Positions 20,813-28,560 of a DNA stretch of 49,958 nucleotides are shown here, piece by piece. The stretch's first letter is position 1; each line of letters starts with the position of its first letter. A program made the position numbers and the translations under genes. This stretch comes from Gammaproteobacteria bacterium (lineage in GTDB: Bacteria > Pseudomonadota > Gammaproteobacteria > UBA6429 > Thiohalophilaceae). The stretch is taken from contig JAOULO010000024.1 of NCBI GenBank assembly GCA_029881995.1, positions 1 to 49,958 of the forward strand, written 5' to 3'. The notes below the pieces were generated by a model, which saw nothing but the letters and a program-made list of their open reading frames with translations, searched no databases and was not told where the DNA came from.

Positions 20813-21736
20813 TTATTTAACCACGGTAAGCCAATCATCATAGCCGGTCAGGCGGCCATGTACCAAATCAAAGTAGCGACTTTGTAGCTGTTCAGTGACT
20901 GGCCCTCTTGTTCCCTGACCGATCTTTCGGCCATCCAGCTCCCGAATCGGGGTCACCTCGGCTGCGGAACCTGTGAAAAAGGCCTCATCGGCAACATACA
21001 CTTCATCACGGGTAATACGTTTTTCTCGAATTTCCATGCCCAGATCCCTGGCCAGTTTCATGACAGTATTGCGGGTGATTCCATCCAGGGCCGAAGTCAA
21101 TTCCGGGGTGTAAATCACACCATCCACGACCATGAAAAAGTTTTCGCCACTGCCCTCGGCGACAAAACCATCCACGTCCAGTAACAGGGCTTCGTCATAA
21201 CCGTCTCGCAAGGCCTCCTGCAGGGCCAACATAGAGTTAATGTAATGGCCATTGGCCTTAGCCTTACACATGGTGATATTCACGTGGTGACGGGTAAATG
21301 AAGAAGTTCTTATTCGAATGCCTTTTTCAAGGCCATCGGCCCCCAGATAGGCACCCCATTCCCAGGCTGCAACAATGGCATGCACCTTCAGGTTGTCAGC
21401 CCGCAGCCCCATCCCCTCAGAACCATAAAAACACATGGGACGCAGATAGGCAGATTCAAGATTATTTTCCTTTACAGCTAGACGTTGGGCTTCATTGAGT
21501 TCATCTTTTGAAAAAGGAATCTCCATTCCCATAATATGGGCTGAACGAAACAGTCGATCGGTATGGGCACCGAGTCGGAAAATGGCTGGGCCATTATCTG
21601 TTTTATAGGCCCGCACACCTTCAAATACACCCATGCCATAGTGCAGGGTATGGGTCAGCACATGTACCTGGGCATCTCGCCAGGGTACCAGCTGACCATC
21701 AAACCAGATCACACCATCCCGATCCGACATCGACAT
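20813..21736 (-). CDS. ilvE: Branched-chain amino acid aminotransferase IlvE
   Basis: A 307-residue fold-type IV PLP enzyme that performs the last transamination of valine, leucine and isoleucine synthesis. The PLP lysine lies in CKAKANGHYINSM. The family segment DEALLLDVDGFVAEGSGENFF and the N-terminal HYGMGVFEGVRAY are intact. The ATG at 21736 is chosen because GAGGA sits about 9 nt upstream; an in-frame TTG at 21757 lies before that site. It is 34 nt upstream of the zinc-finger gene and 39 nt after glnE, on the same strand. Confidence 0.96.
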   Translation of the reverse strand: MSMSDRDGVIWFDGQLVPWRDAQVHVLTHTLHYGMGVFEGVRAYKTDNGPAIFRLGAHTDRLFRSAHIMGMEIPFSKDELNEAQRLAVKENNLESAYLRPMCFYGSEGMGLRADNLKVHAIVAAWEWGAYLGADGLEKGIRIRTSSFTRHHVNITMCKAKANGHYINSMLALQEALRDGYDEALLLDVDGFVAEGSGENFFMVVDGVIYTPELTSALDGITRNTVMKLARDLGMEIREKRITRDEVYVADEAFFTGSAAEVTPIRELDGRKIGQGTRGPVTEQLQSRYFDLVHGRLTGYDDWLTVVK

Positions 21737-21775
21737 CTTGTTATTCCTCTTTCTCAATCATTTTTGTTTCACACT

Positions 21776-24652
21776 TCAAACCTGCTGTTTGAGCATCCAT
21801 TCATCCCATACTCGAATGATGGATTCACGCAGGTCCATATATTCATTTTCTGGTACCAGGCCGGATTGTTCATCCAGTTTCAGCCGGTGTACTCTGCCAC
21901 GATAGGTTTTGTATGCCTCGGTCAGTTTATCAACCTGTTCCGGTGACATCACCCTACCTGCCGCCATGACCATCAACAAACGGATATTGTCTGTCCAGGT
22001 CCTGAGTTCCGGGTATTTATGAGCAAAGGCCAGAACCCCGTATTGCACCATAAATTCAATGTCAACGATACCTCCGCGCCCCTGTTTGAGGTCAAACAAG
22101 CCCTGTTTGCTTTTGTCGAGCTGGCCACGCATCCGATCCCGCATCTCCAGCACATCTTTATGCAGTTGCTGGCAATCCCGTTCCTCTCCCAGGATATCGG
22201 CCCGAACGCTATTAAATTGATCGCCAACAGCAGGATCACCAGCCACAAAACGGGCCCTGACCAGGGCCTGATGCTCCCAGGTCCAGGCCTTCTCCAGTTG
22301 ATACTGGGTAAAGGATTTCAGCCCGCTTACCAGCATACCCGAGGCACCATCAGGGCGTAGACGCATATCCACTTCATACAGAATTCCAGCACGAGTTACG
22401 GCTGTCAAAAGGTGTATCAGGCGCTGTCCCAGCCTTGCAAAAAACACAGAGGCCTCTACTGCTTGCTTACCATCGGTCATTTGCGACAGATTATCGGCGT
22501 GATGAATAAATACCAGATCCAGATCCGAGCCATACCCCAGCTCCAGCCCACCCAGCTTGCCATAACCAATGATGGCAAATCCCTTGCTGTCCTTACTACT
22601 TCCAGCTAGCTGGCCATGTTTGTCCACCATATACTGCCAGGCCAGCTCAAGGGTCTCTTCCAGGCAGACCTCGGCGATCCAGCTTAAGTGATCACTCACT
22701 TTCATCAACGGCAGGGAACCGACAATATCTGCGGCAGCGACCCGCAACAGGTTCAAATGATGGAAATGCCGTAGAGTATCCATCTGCTGCTCCACGTCAC
22801 CTGGATCAACACCTTCCAGGCGTTCACGAATCTCTCTGGCCAATTGTTCTTTATCCGGTGGGGCATACAGACGACGGGTATCCATCAGCTCATCCAGCAA
22901 CATAGGATGCTGAGCAAGATATCGTGCAATCCAGGGGCTGGCCGCACACAACCGCACCAACTGAGAAAGGGCCAGGGGATTTTCAATCAGGAGCACCAGA
23001 TAGACGGTTCTTCTGGCTACCGATTCAATCAATTCAGCAACGCGACCAAAGGTAATATCCGGATGGGTAGATTTTCCGATGGCGCCGATCAACAGGGGTA
23101 CGGCTTTGTCCAGACGCTCCTGGCCCTGGGTACTCATCTCCCTATACTTGCGACTATTATGCAGTGCTGCCAGTTTGGCCAGAATCTGTTTTGGTTCCTG
23201 GTAGCCAAGATCGGCAAGGATCTTTTCTGCCGTTTCACTGTCGAGTCGGCCATACCAAAGCCGTGTCAGATCAAGCTCATCGTGTTCCGCATGTTCCGTC
23301 TGTGGTGCTTCAAATACCTGTTCAAAATGACTCTGAACCCTGGAGCGATGACCTTGCAGGTCTTCATAAAAAAGATCCCAACTGGAAAATCCCATTCCAT
23401 AGGCCAGACGCTGCTGCCCTGTCTCATCGGCAGGCAGCTCATGAGTTTGTTGTTCGGCAAACTCCTGAATCCGATGTTCAACATGGCGAAGAAAACGATA
23501 GGCGTGTGCCAGTTCATCGACCACGTAATCCGGTAGAATCGCCTTCGCTTTTAACAGCTCAAGTACCTTTAAAATGTTTCGTTCCTGCAGCTCCTTTTCT
23601 CGCCCCCCGCGAATCAGCTGGAAGACCTGACCGATAAACTCCACTTCCCGGATACCACCCGGACCGAGTTTGACGTTCCCATCGATCCCCTTACGTTTTA
23701 CCTCCCGGTTGATCATCACCTTCATCTCACGCAGGGATTCATAGGCACCAAAATCGATATAACGCCGATAGATAAAGGGCTTGAGCATAGCCATTAATGT
23801 TTCACCGGCCTGCCGATCACCGGCGATGACCCTGGCCTTAATCATGGCGTAGCGTTCCCACTCCCGACCATGGACCTGATAATAATTTTCCATGGCATCA
23901 AAGCTCATGGCCAGGGCACCACCATCCCCAAAGGGCCGAAGTCGCATATCGACCCTAAACACAAACCCATCCACGGTGGCATTATCCAGAGACTGAATCA
24001 GTTTCTGTCCCAGTCGGATGAAGAATTCGGAATTTGATAACTCTTTTTTACCGCCGTGAGTTTCACCCGCTTCCGGATAGGTAAAAATAAGATCAATATC
24101 TGAAGAGACATTCAGCTCCCAGGCCCCAAGCTTGCCCATGCCGATGACAACCAACTGCTGAGGTTCACCATCGGCATTACAAGGGGTGCCCCACTCTTCA
24201 CAGGCCCACTGATAAAGCTTCTGTAGAGCACCATCCACACAGGTTTCAGCTAACCAACTTAGCTCCCGAGTGGTCTGTTCCAATTCGGCAAAACCCGCAA
24301 TATCGCGCCAGACTATACGTATCCATTCCCTTAGCCGAAACTGGCGTAGATAGCGGTGTAATTCATCCGGATTATTAACCTGGCTTAACTGTTCATTAAG
24401 CCGATCTACATAATCGGTTTGCTGAAAGTCCTTTTGTAATATTCCCGATTCCAGAAAAGTCTGTAAGAGCTCGGGCTGACGCAAACAATGACGAGCTACG
24501 AATTCGCTACAGACAAAGACTTTGGCCAGACTGTCTTTGAGTTCAGCCGGGTATTTTCCTAAATCAATTTGCTCGAAGGATTCCAGCTCTTGAAACAGGC
24601 TGGAGGTGGCGGAAAGCAGGGTTTCAGGTAACTCAGGTAGTTGCAGCGACAT
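21776..24652 (-). CDS. glnE: Bifunctional glutamine synthetase adenylyltransferase/deadenylase GlnE
   Basis: 958 residues with the expected two nucleotidyltransferase halves. The N-terminal half carries GKLGAWELNVSSDIDLIF and is expected to remove AMP from glutamine synthetase. The C-terminal half carries GKLGGLELGYGSDLDLVFIHH and attaches AMP. Both keep the GSDxD or SSDxD metal site. A linker domain that senses PII lies between them. The length is normal for the family. It forms a run with ilvE, the zinc-finger gene and hldE on the minus strand. Confidence 0.97.
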   Translation of the reverse strand: MSLQLPELPETLLSATSSLFQELESFEQIDLGKYPAELKDSLAKVFVCSEFVARHCLRQPELLQTFLESGILQKDFQQTDYVDRLNEQLSQVNNPDELHRYLRQFRLREWIRIVWRDIAGFAELEQTTRELSWLAETCVDGALQKLYQWACEEWGTPCNADGEPQQLVVIGMGKLGAWELNVSSDIDLIFTYPEAGETHGGKKELSNSEFFIRLGQKLIQSLDNATVDGFVFRVDMRLRPFGDGGALAMSFDAMENYYQVHGREWERYAMIKARVIAGDRQAGETLMAMLKPFIYRRYIDFGAYESLREMKVMINREVKRKGIDGNVKLGPGGIREVEFIGQVFQLIRGGREKELQERNILKVLELLKAKAILPDYVVDELAHAYRFLRHVEHRIQEFAEQQTHELPADETGQQRLAYGMGFSSWDLFYEDLQGHRSRVQSHFEQVFEAPQTEHAEHDELDLTRLWYGRLDSETAEKILADLGYQEPKQILAKLAALHNSRKYREMSTQGQERLDKAVPLLIGAIGKSTHPDITFGRVAELIESVARRTVYLVLLIENPLALSQLVRLCAASPWIARYLAQHPMLLDELMDTRRLYAPPDKEQLAREIRERLEGVDPGDVEQQMDTLRHFHHLNLLRVAAADIVGSLPLMKVSDHLSWIAEVCLEETLELAWQYMVDKHGQLAGSSKDSKGFAIIGYGKLGGLELGYGSDLDLVFIHHADNLSQMTDGKQAVEASVFFARLGQRLIHLLTAVTRAGILYEVDMRLRPDGASGMLVSGLKSFTQYQLEKAWTWEHQALVRARFVAGDPAVGDQFNSVRADILGEERDCQQLHKDVLEMRDRMRGQLDKSKQGLFDLKQGRGGIVDIEFMVQYGVLAFAHKYPELRTWTDNIRLLMVMAAGRVMSPEQVDKLTEAYKTYRGRVHRLKLDEQSGLVPENEYMDLRESIIRVWDEWMLKQQV

Positions 24653-24717
24653 ACCTTATATATTGCCCGTTTCCGATAGGAAAAAATAGTCAGGTCAAGC
24701 CATGATAAATGGATGAC

Positions 24718-25557
24718 CTACAACTTACGAATCCCGTTTTTACAGATAAAGGCATTCAGTTTGCGATTTTTATTAATGATTTTCAGGTTGACCTCATAAT
24801 CGAGCCGTTTGTGCTCATGATAGAGGTGATAGACTGGTATCAGAAATTTCACGGCCTTGGTGGACATGCCCAGACCTTCAAAACGCCACTGCAGGTCACT
24901 GTCCTCAGCCCCCACACCCGGCAGGTCTTCGTTATAACCGTTAATAGCCAGCATATCCTTTTTGTAACAGGAAAAATTACAGCCAATGATCCCCACCGGC
25001 TTCTTACCCCGCAGCCTGTGCATAAAGCGGGAAGACAGCCCCACTTCGTAGCTTCTGACCTTGTCGAGATGCATGGGGATTAATAATAGAAAGAAGATCA
25101 GGCGATTCTCGATGACCCGTACCAGCCAGGGCCATTTCCTTAACAGTCTGGAAAAAAATGGACCAAGATAAACCCGCCGCCCCGTTAGAAATCGTCCCGA
25201 CTCGGCCTTGGCCAGATGCAGTGCCACAAAATTCCTGTCCGGAATGCAGTCCCCATCGAGAAATAATAAATAGTCAGAACGGGCACTATCAATCGCCCGG
25301 TTCTCCGCCAGCGTTTTACGCCAGCCATCATCGGGCTGGGTCAGGTGGTGAAAGTTTGGTCGCTTACGGTACTCGGTCAGGAAAGTGTCCATTTCTTCAC
25401 TCTCGCAGTCCTCTGTAATAATGATTTCAAAATCCTTTTCAGTCTGCCGATCCAGAGCATCCAGCATGGCTTTGAGGGCTTCTGTATCTTTATAGACCGA
25501 GATAATAACGCTGGCTTTGGGTCGGTGCTGCAAGTCGGTAGGTTCTGCCTGAGTCAT
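24718..25557 (-). CDS. GT2 glycosyltransferase with galactosyltransferase-type C-terminal domain
   Basis: About 279 residues. It starts KASVIISVYKDTEALKAMLDAL, then DYLLFLDGDCIPDRNF (GT-A acidic motif). The C-terminal PVGIIGCNFSCYKKDMLAINGYNE and GVGAEDSDLQWRFEGLG match the chondroitin/galactosyl-type extension of GT2. The role is probably surface polysaccharide synthesis. The frame is open further upstream, but I start at ATG 25557 because the upstream part contains a strong rho-independent terminator at 25600-25626. It lies next to glnE and away from the core cluster. Confidence 0.85.
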   Translation of the reverse strand: MTQAEPTDLQHRPKASVIISVYKDTEALKAMLDALDRQTEKDFEIIITEDCESEEMDTFLTEYRKRPNFHHLTQPDDGWRKTLAENRAIDSARSDYLLFLDGDCIPDRNFVALHLAKAESGRFLTGRRVYLGPFFSRLLRKWPWLVRVIENRLIFFLLLIPMHLDKVRSYEVGLSSRFMHRLRGKKPVGIIGCNFSCYKKDMLAINGYNEDLPGVGAEDSDLQWRFEGLGMSTKAVKFLIPVYHLYHEHKRLDYEVNLKIINKNRKLNAFICKNGIRKL

Positions 25558-25599
25558 ATAAGCATTTCTATTAAAAAATAAATTCGACACTATAATAGC

Positions 25600-25626
25600 A
25601 AAAAAAAAAGCGGCCGACCCGGCCGC
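25600..25626 (-). terminator. Rho-independent terminator downstream of the SARP-like regulator
   Basis: On the minus strand, a perfect 7-bp GC stem GCGGCCG / CGGCCGC with a 3-nt loop is followed directly by a run of ten T. It sits 170 nt past the stop of the 26747-25797 regulator and just before the GT2 gene, so it separates the two transcripts. Confidence 0.9.
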
Positions 25627-25796
25627 AAATACGTGACTTGAAGAGGAGCAAATCATCACGTTCTAAACTGGAAAAGTTCCCTCATTTCTGAAAACCAATA
25701 GCTATAAGTCTTTGAATATTGAACCCCATATCAACACTCACCTAAATTTGGTCACGTCCCTGTGATAAATGTACTTCCTGAAATCTGACTTTTCTA

Positions 25797-26747
25797 TCAG
25801 GCAGCTGCTTTGGTATTAATTAGCTTGTAAATGGCCTGTAACTCATAGCCTGGCTCAATCCCCAGCACAGCCTGAAAAGCGTCATGACAGCGACGGTAAG
25901 TGGCCAATGCCTCACCCCAGCGCTCCAATTTGACAAGACAGCGAATCAAACCAAGATAGAGTTCTTCTAATAAATCATCGACTTCCAAAGCTTTCTGATA
26001 AATGAGAATAGCTTCTTCACACCTTTTCTCATTGCTGAGCGCTGTCGCCACTTCTTTCAAGTTTGTCAGGAGTTTCTGCCGCAAGCGTTCCCGGCGGGGC
26101 ACAAGCCAGCCAAAATCTTCGTTACTGAAAAAAGCGCCCTGATAAAGATCCATAGCCTGTTGCAGGCTATGTAAATCTATTGCTTCTCCCGCTTTTCTGG
26201 AATTATTTAGGAATTTTTCAAACTGCCAGATATCAATCCAGCAATACGCCGGATTAATTGTTAATTTACCTGCTCTCAGTTCGATACTCTCTTTTCCCAA
26301 TAACTGCCTTAATCTAAACAGATTGGTAGCCAGTGCCTGACTTGCCGTATCACCACAGGAATCAGGCCACATTAGTTCAGCCACATGTGCCTTATTAATT
26401 TCACGAGCCCCAAGGCTGATCAATAACTTCAGTAATTCCAGCGGCTTTTCCCTCTTGTGAGAGTTAAACTCAAGGGACTTACCATTTATATAAACCGAAA
26501 AACGACCTAGTGTGTATATCTTCACTGGTCGTGAGTAATACTCGGGATTAAGATTTTTTGATGTATGCATTGAAGATTCGGCCATTGATTTCATGGCCTG
26601 CCTGAGCAGCACCAAGGCAAATTGTGAGCGACCTGACAACAAGTTTTTCTCAACTTCGAGTAATATTGACCCATAGCATGATAAATCCATCAAGCTTTCA
26701 GGACTTGCCAGGTTCATCGTCTCTGCATATTGCGCCTGTACTGTCAT
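25797..26747 (-). CDS. SARP-like transcriptional regulator (winged helix plus BTAD)
   Basis: 316 residues. From about residue 73 there is an OmpR/PhoB-type winged helix: VKIYTLGRFSVYINGK, then KREKPLELLKLLISLG and ALATNLFRLRQLLG. A bacterial transcriptional activation domain of TPR-like helices follows: LQQAMDLYQGAFF, EEAILIYQKALEVDDLLEELY and EALATYRRCHDAFQAVLGIEPG. The first about 70 residues match nothing I recognise. Regulators with this pair of domains usually activate linked genes by binding direct repeats. The ATG at 26747 is preferred over an upstream GTG at 26804, which lies inside a promoter-like module. It is divergent from an ECF sigma gene and is the likely pathway regulator of this locus. 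Confidence 0.87.
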   Translation of the reverse strand: MTVQAQYAETMNLASPESLMDLSCYGSILLEVEKNLLSGRSQFALVLLRQAMKSMAESSMHTSKNLNPEYYSRPVKIYTLGRFSVYINGKSLEFNSHKREKPLELLKLLISLGAREINKAHVAELMWPDSCGDTASQALATNLFRLRQLLGKESIELRAGKLTINPAYCWIDIWQFEKFLNNSRKAGEAIDLHSLQQAMDLYQGAFFSNEDFGWLVPRRERLRQKLLTNLKEVATALSNEKRCEEAILIYQKALEVDDLLEELYLGLIRCLVKLERWGEALATYRRCHDAFQAVLGIEPGYELQAIYKLINTKAAA

Positions 26748-26796
26748 GATTATGTCTACCTTAACTCTATCGTAGGGGATGTCTGTTACCCCTGAT

Positions 26797-26826
26797 GACA
26801 CCACAAGCTAGAAAAGGGTTTAATGA
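26797..26826 (-). promoter_or_regulatory. Putative ECF-type promoter for the SARP-like gene
   Basis: Read on the minus strand: TCATTAAACCCTTT, 9 nt, TGGTGTC. The AAAC and TGTC parts resemble the AAC (-35) and GTC (-10) cores of ECF promoters, with 17 nt between them. The same two blocks with the same spacing occur at 26932-26961 facing the other way. The predicted start would give a leader of roughly 43 nt. Confidence 0.6.
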
Positions 26827-26931
26827 ATGTTAGAAAAAATGATTTTTTTTACAAATGTATAGTTTTTGCTGAAAAATTGCATAAAATGACAGAAAATCAA
26901 TCAGATACATTTTCTCAAAATAATTATAGGG

Positions 26932-26961
26932 TCATTAAACCCTTTCCAGCGACCTGGTGTC
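26932..26961 (+). promoter_or_regulatory. Putative ECF-type autoregulatory promoter of the sigma factor operon
   Basis: TCATTAAACCCTTT (26932-26945), 9 nt, then TGGTGTC (26955-26961). It is a mirror image of the module at 26797-26826: the 14-bp block is a perfect inverted repeat and the 7-bp block is identical at the same spacing. ECF sigma factors commonly transcribe their own gene from such sites. The predicted start falls next to the ATG at 26969, which would leave little or no leader. Confidence 0.6.
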
Positions 26962-26968
26962 TAAACAA

Positions 26969-27517
26969 ATGAACGACAAGATGGTTACAGATAACGCACT
27001 ACTTACCCGTTTTGCCGTCGACGGTGATGAATCAGCTTTTAAAGAACTGGTTAGCCGGCATCAGAAAGCCCTGTTTCAGTTTGTCTGGAAACGTATTGGC
27101 CATGAATCTGATGCCCTGGATCTGGTACAGAAAGTATTTATCCAGGTATTTAGCAAAGCTGAACAGTTTCGGGGTGATGCCAACTTTAAGACCTGGCTAT
27201 ACCAGATTGCTATCAATCATTGTAAAAATCACTACCGAAGCAAAGAACGCCAAAGGATCGATGATGTTGAAATAGATGATTTGAAGCTTCAGAGTGATAC
27301 AAATACACAGGAAGAAATTGAAGACATTGAGCAAAAGCGCATATTGAATAAAGCCATTATGAAGTTACCTGATAAACAACGATTAACATTAGAGCTACAT
27401 TTGTATCAAGGGCATACTTTTCCTGAAGTTGCTGAGATTCTTGGATGCGCTGTAGGAACGGCAAAAGCCAATTACCATCATGCAATTATAACTATGAAAA
27501 ATATTTTAGGAGGATAG
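26969..27517 (+). CDS. ECF-type RNA polymerase sigma factor
   Basis: About 182 residues. Region 2 is ELVSRHQKALFQFVWKRIG...DLVQKVFIQVF...NFKTWLYQIAINHCKNH, which contacts core polymerase and the -10 element. Region 4 is LPDKQRLTLELHLYQGHTFPEVAEILG...GTAKANYHHAI, for the -35. No region 3 is present, as expected for an ECF factor. The start could be ATG 26969 or ATG 26981; a GTG at 26957 overlaps the promoter-like block. The ribosome binding site of the anti-sigma gene lies in its last codons, so the pair is coupled. Confidence 0.93.
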   Translation: MNDKMVTDNALLTRFAVDGDESAFKELVSRHQKALFQFVWKRIGHESDALDLVQKVFIQVFSKAEQFRGDANFKTWLYQIAINHCKNHYRSKERQRIDDVEIDDLKLQSDTNTQEEIEDIEQKRILNKAIMKLPDKQRLTLELHLYQGHTFPEVAEILGCAVGTAKANYHHAIITMKNILGG

Positions 27518-27521
27518 CGCT

Positions 27522-28556
27522 GTGGCAGATTTAAACTGTGATTTTATCCAGAGCAAACTCACTGACTATCTAGAAAATGAGCTGGATATTACCGCTCACC
27601 AGGATTTTGATACACATTTTAATGCCTGTAATAAGTGTTCAAAAGCCCTAAAACTAGAGATAGATACAACTAACTCCCTGCTAAAACTTAAATCACCTGA
27701 GCTCCCGGACGCTTTCTGGCAGGCGTTTCCTGAACAGGTCCTATCCGAATATAAACAGAAAAAACAAAGTTCGGGAAAGACGCATTCTCCAGGGAAATTT
27801 AACTTCATCACACAATGGTTTTCAATGAAACCTGTTTTTGGTGGAGCACTTGCCCTGGCCAGTGGTCTGTTACTGAGTATCGGGCTGGTATTCCATTTGA
27901 ACAACTCCCAGTCTCTAACATCCCCAACTGGAGACTGGGTTAAGAATATCGATAATCCAACCCAACTGGCACAGTTGGTCAATAATCATAAGGTCATTAC
28001 AGGTAAATCAAACCAGTACGCCTTTGCATCTCAACCTGAACAGATCAATTTTTTTGCTCAGGCTGCAGTCTATATTGAAGCGATTTCACTTTATGCAGGT
28101 AAGGAGAACTGGGCAGCAAAAAACCAGCTCGAATTTATCTATTCTCAACTTTCCAGTCATTTACCTGATGAACAAAAAGCTGGTCTATCAGCTTTGATAA
28201 GCTCACTGGACAAGGCCAATGCAATAAAAAGAAATAAACTTGATGAGTTTATCAAGATTGAACATGGTTTGAGAAAAACGGCAGAAAAGTATAGTTCACA
28301 ACAAGCGATTCTATGGGATACAGGTATTATTATCGGCCGATTAAAATTGATTGCCCTCATGGGAGATTATCCATCACTTAAAGGCTTTAATCAGCTTGAC
28401 GAGCTAAAACAAAAACTGTCCACTATCTCGGTACCACCAGGGGTCATTGATGCCTTTAATAAGATTGATAGCATACTTAATAAAGAATCTCATGATGCTT
28501 CAGATCTGGAAGTCATTCTTGATCAAACCACCCGAGTCCTGCTTATCATTGGTTAA
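27522..28556 (+). CDS. Membrane anti-sigma factor with zinc-binding N-terminus
   Basis: 344 residues. The N-terminus has the ZAS pattern H32-X3-C36-X2-C39, with C6 as a likely extra ligand; this part would hold the sigma factor at the membrane. One transmembrane segment lies near 107-129 (VFGGALALASGLLLSIGLVF). About 215 residues follow in the periplasm, longer than in most small anti-sigma factors. They are rich in helices, match no family I know and may be a sensor. The start is GTG with AGGAGGA 7 nt upstream, 4 nt after the sigma stop. Confidence 0.8.
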   Translation: MADLNCDFIQSKLTDYLENELDITAHQDFDTHFNACNKCSKALKLEIDTTNSLLKLKSPELPDAFWQAFPEQVLSEYKQKKQSSGKTHSPGKFNFITQWFSMKPVFGGALALASGLLLSIGLVFHLNNSQSLTSPTGDWVKNIDNPTQLAQLVNNHKVITGKSNQYAFASQPEQINFFAQAAVYIEAISLYAGKENWAAKNQLEFIYSQLSSHLPDEQKAGLSALISSLDKANAIKRNKLDEFIKIEHGLRKTAEKYSSQQAILWDTGIIIGRLKLIALMGDYPSLKGFNQLDELKQKLSTISVPPGVIDAFNKIDSILNKESHDASDLEVILDQTTRVLLIIG

Positions 28557-28560
28557 ACAC

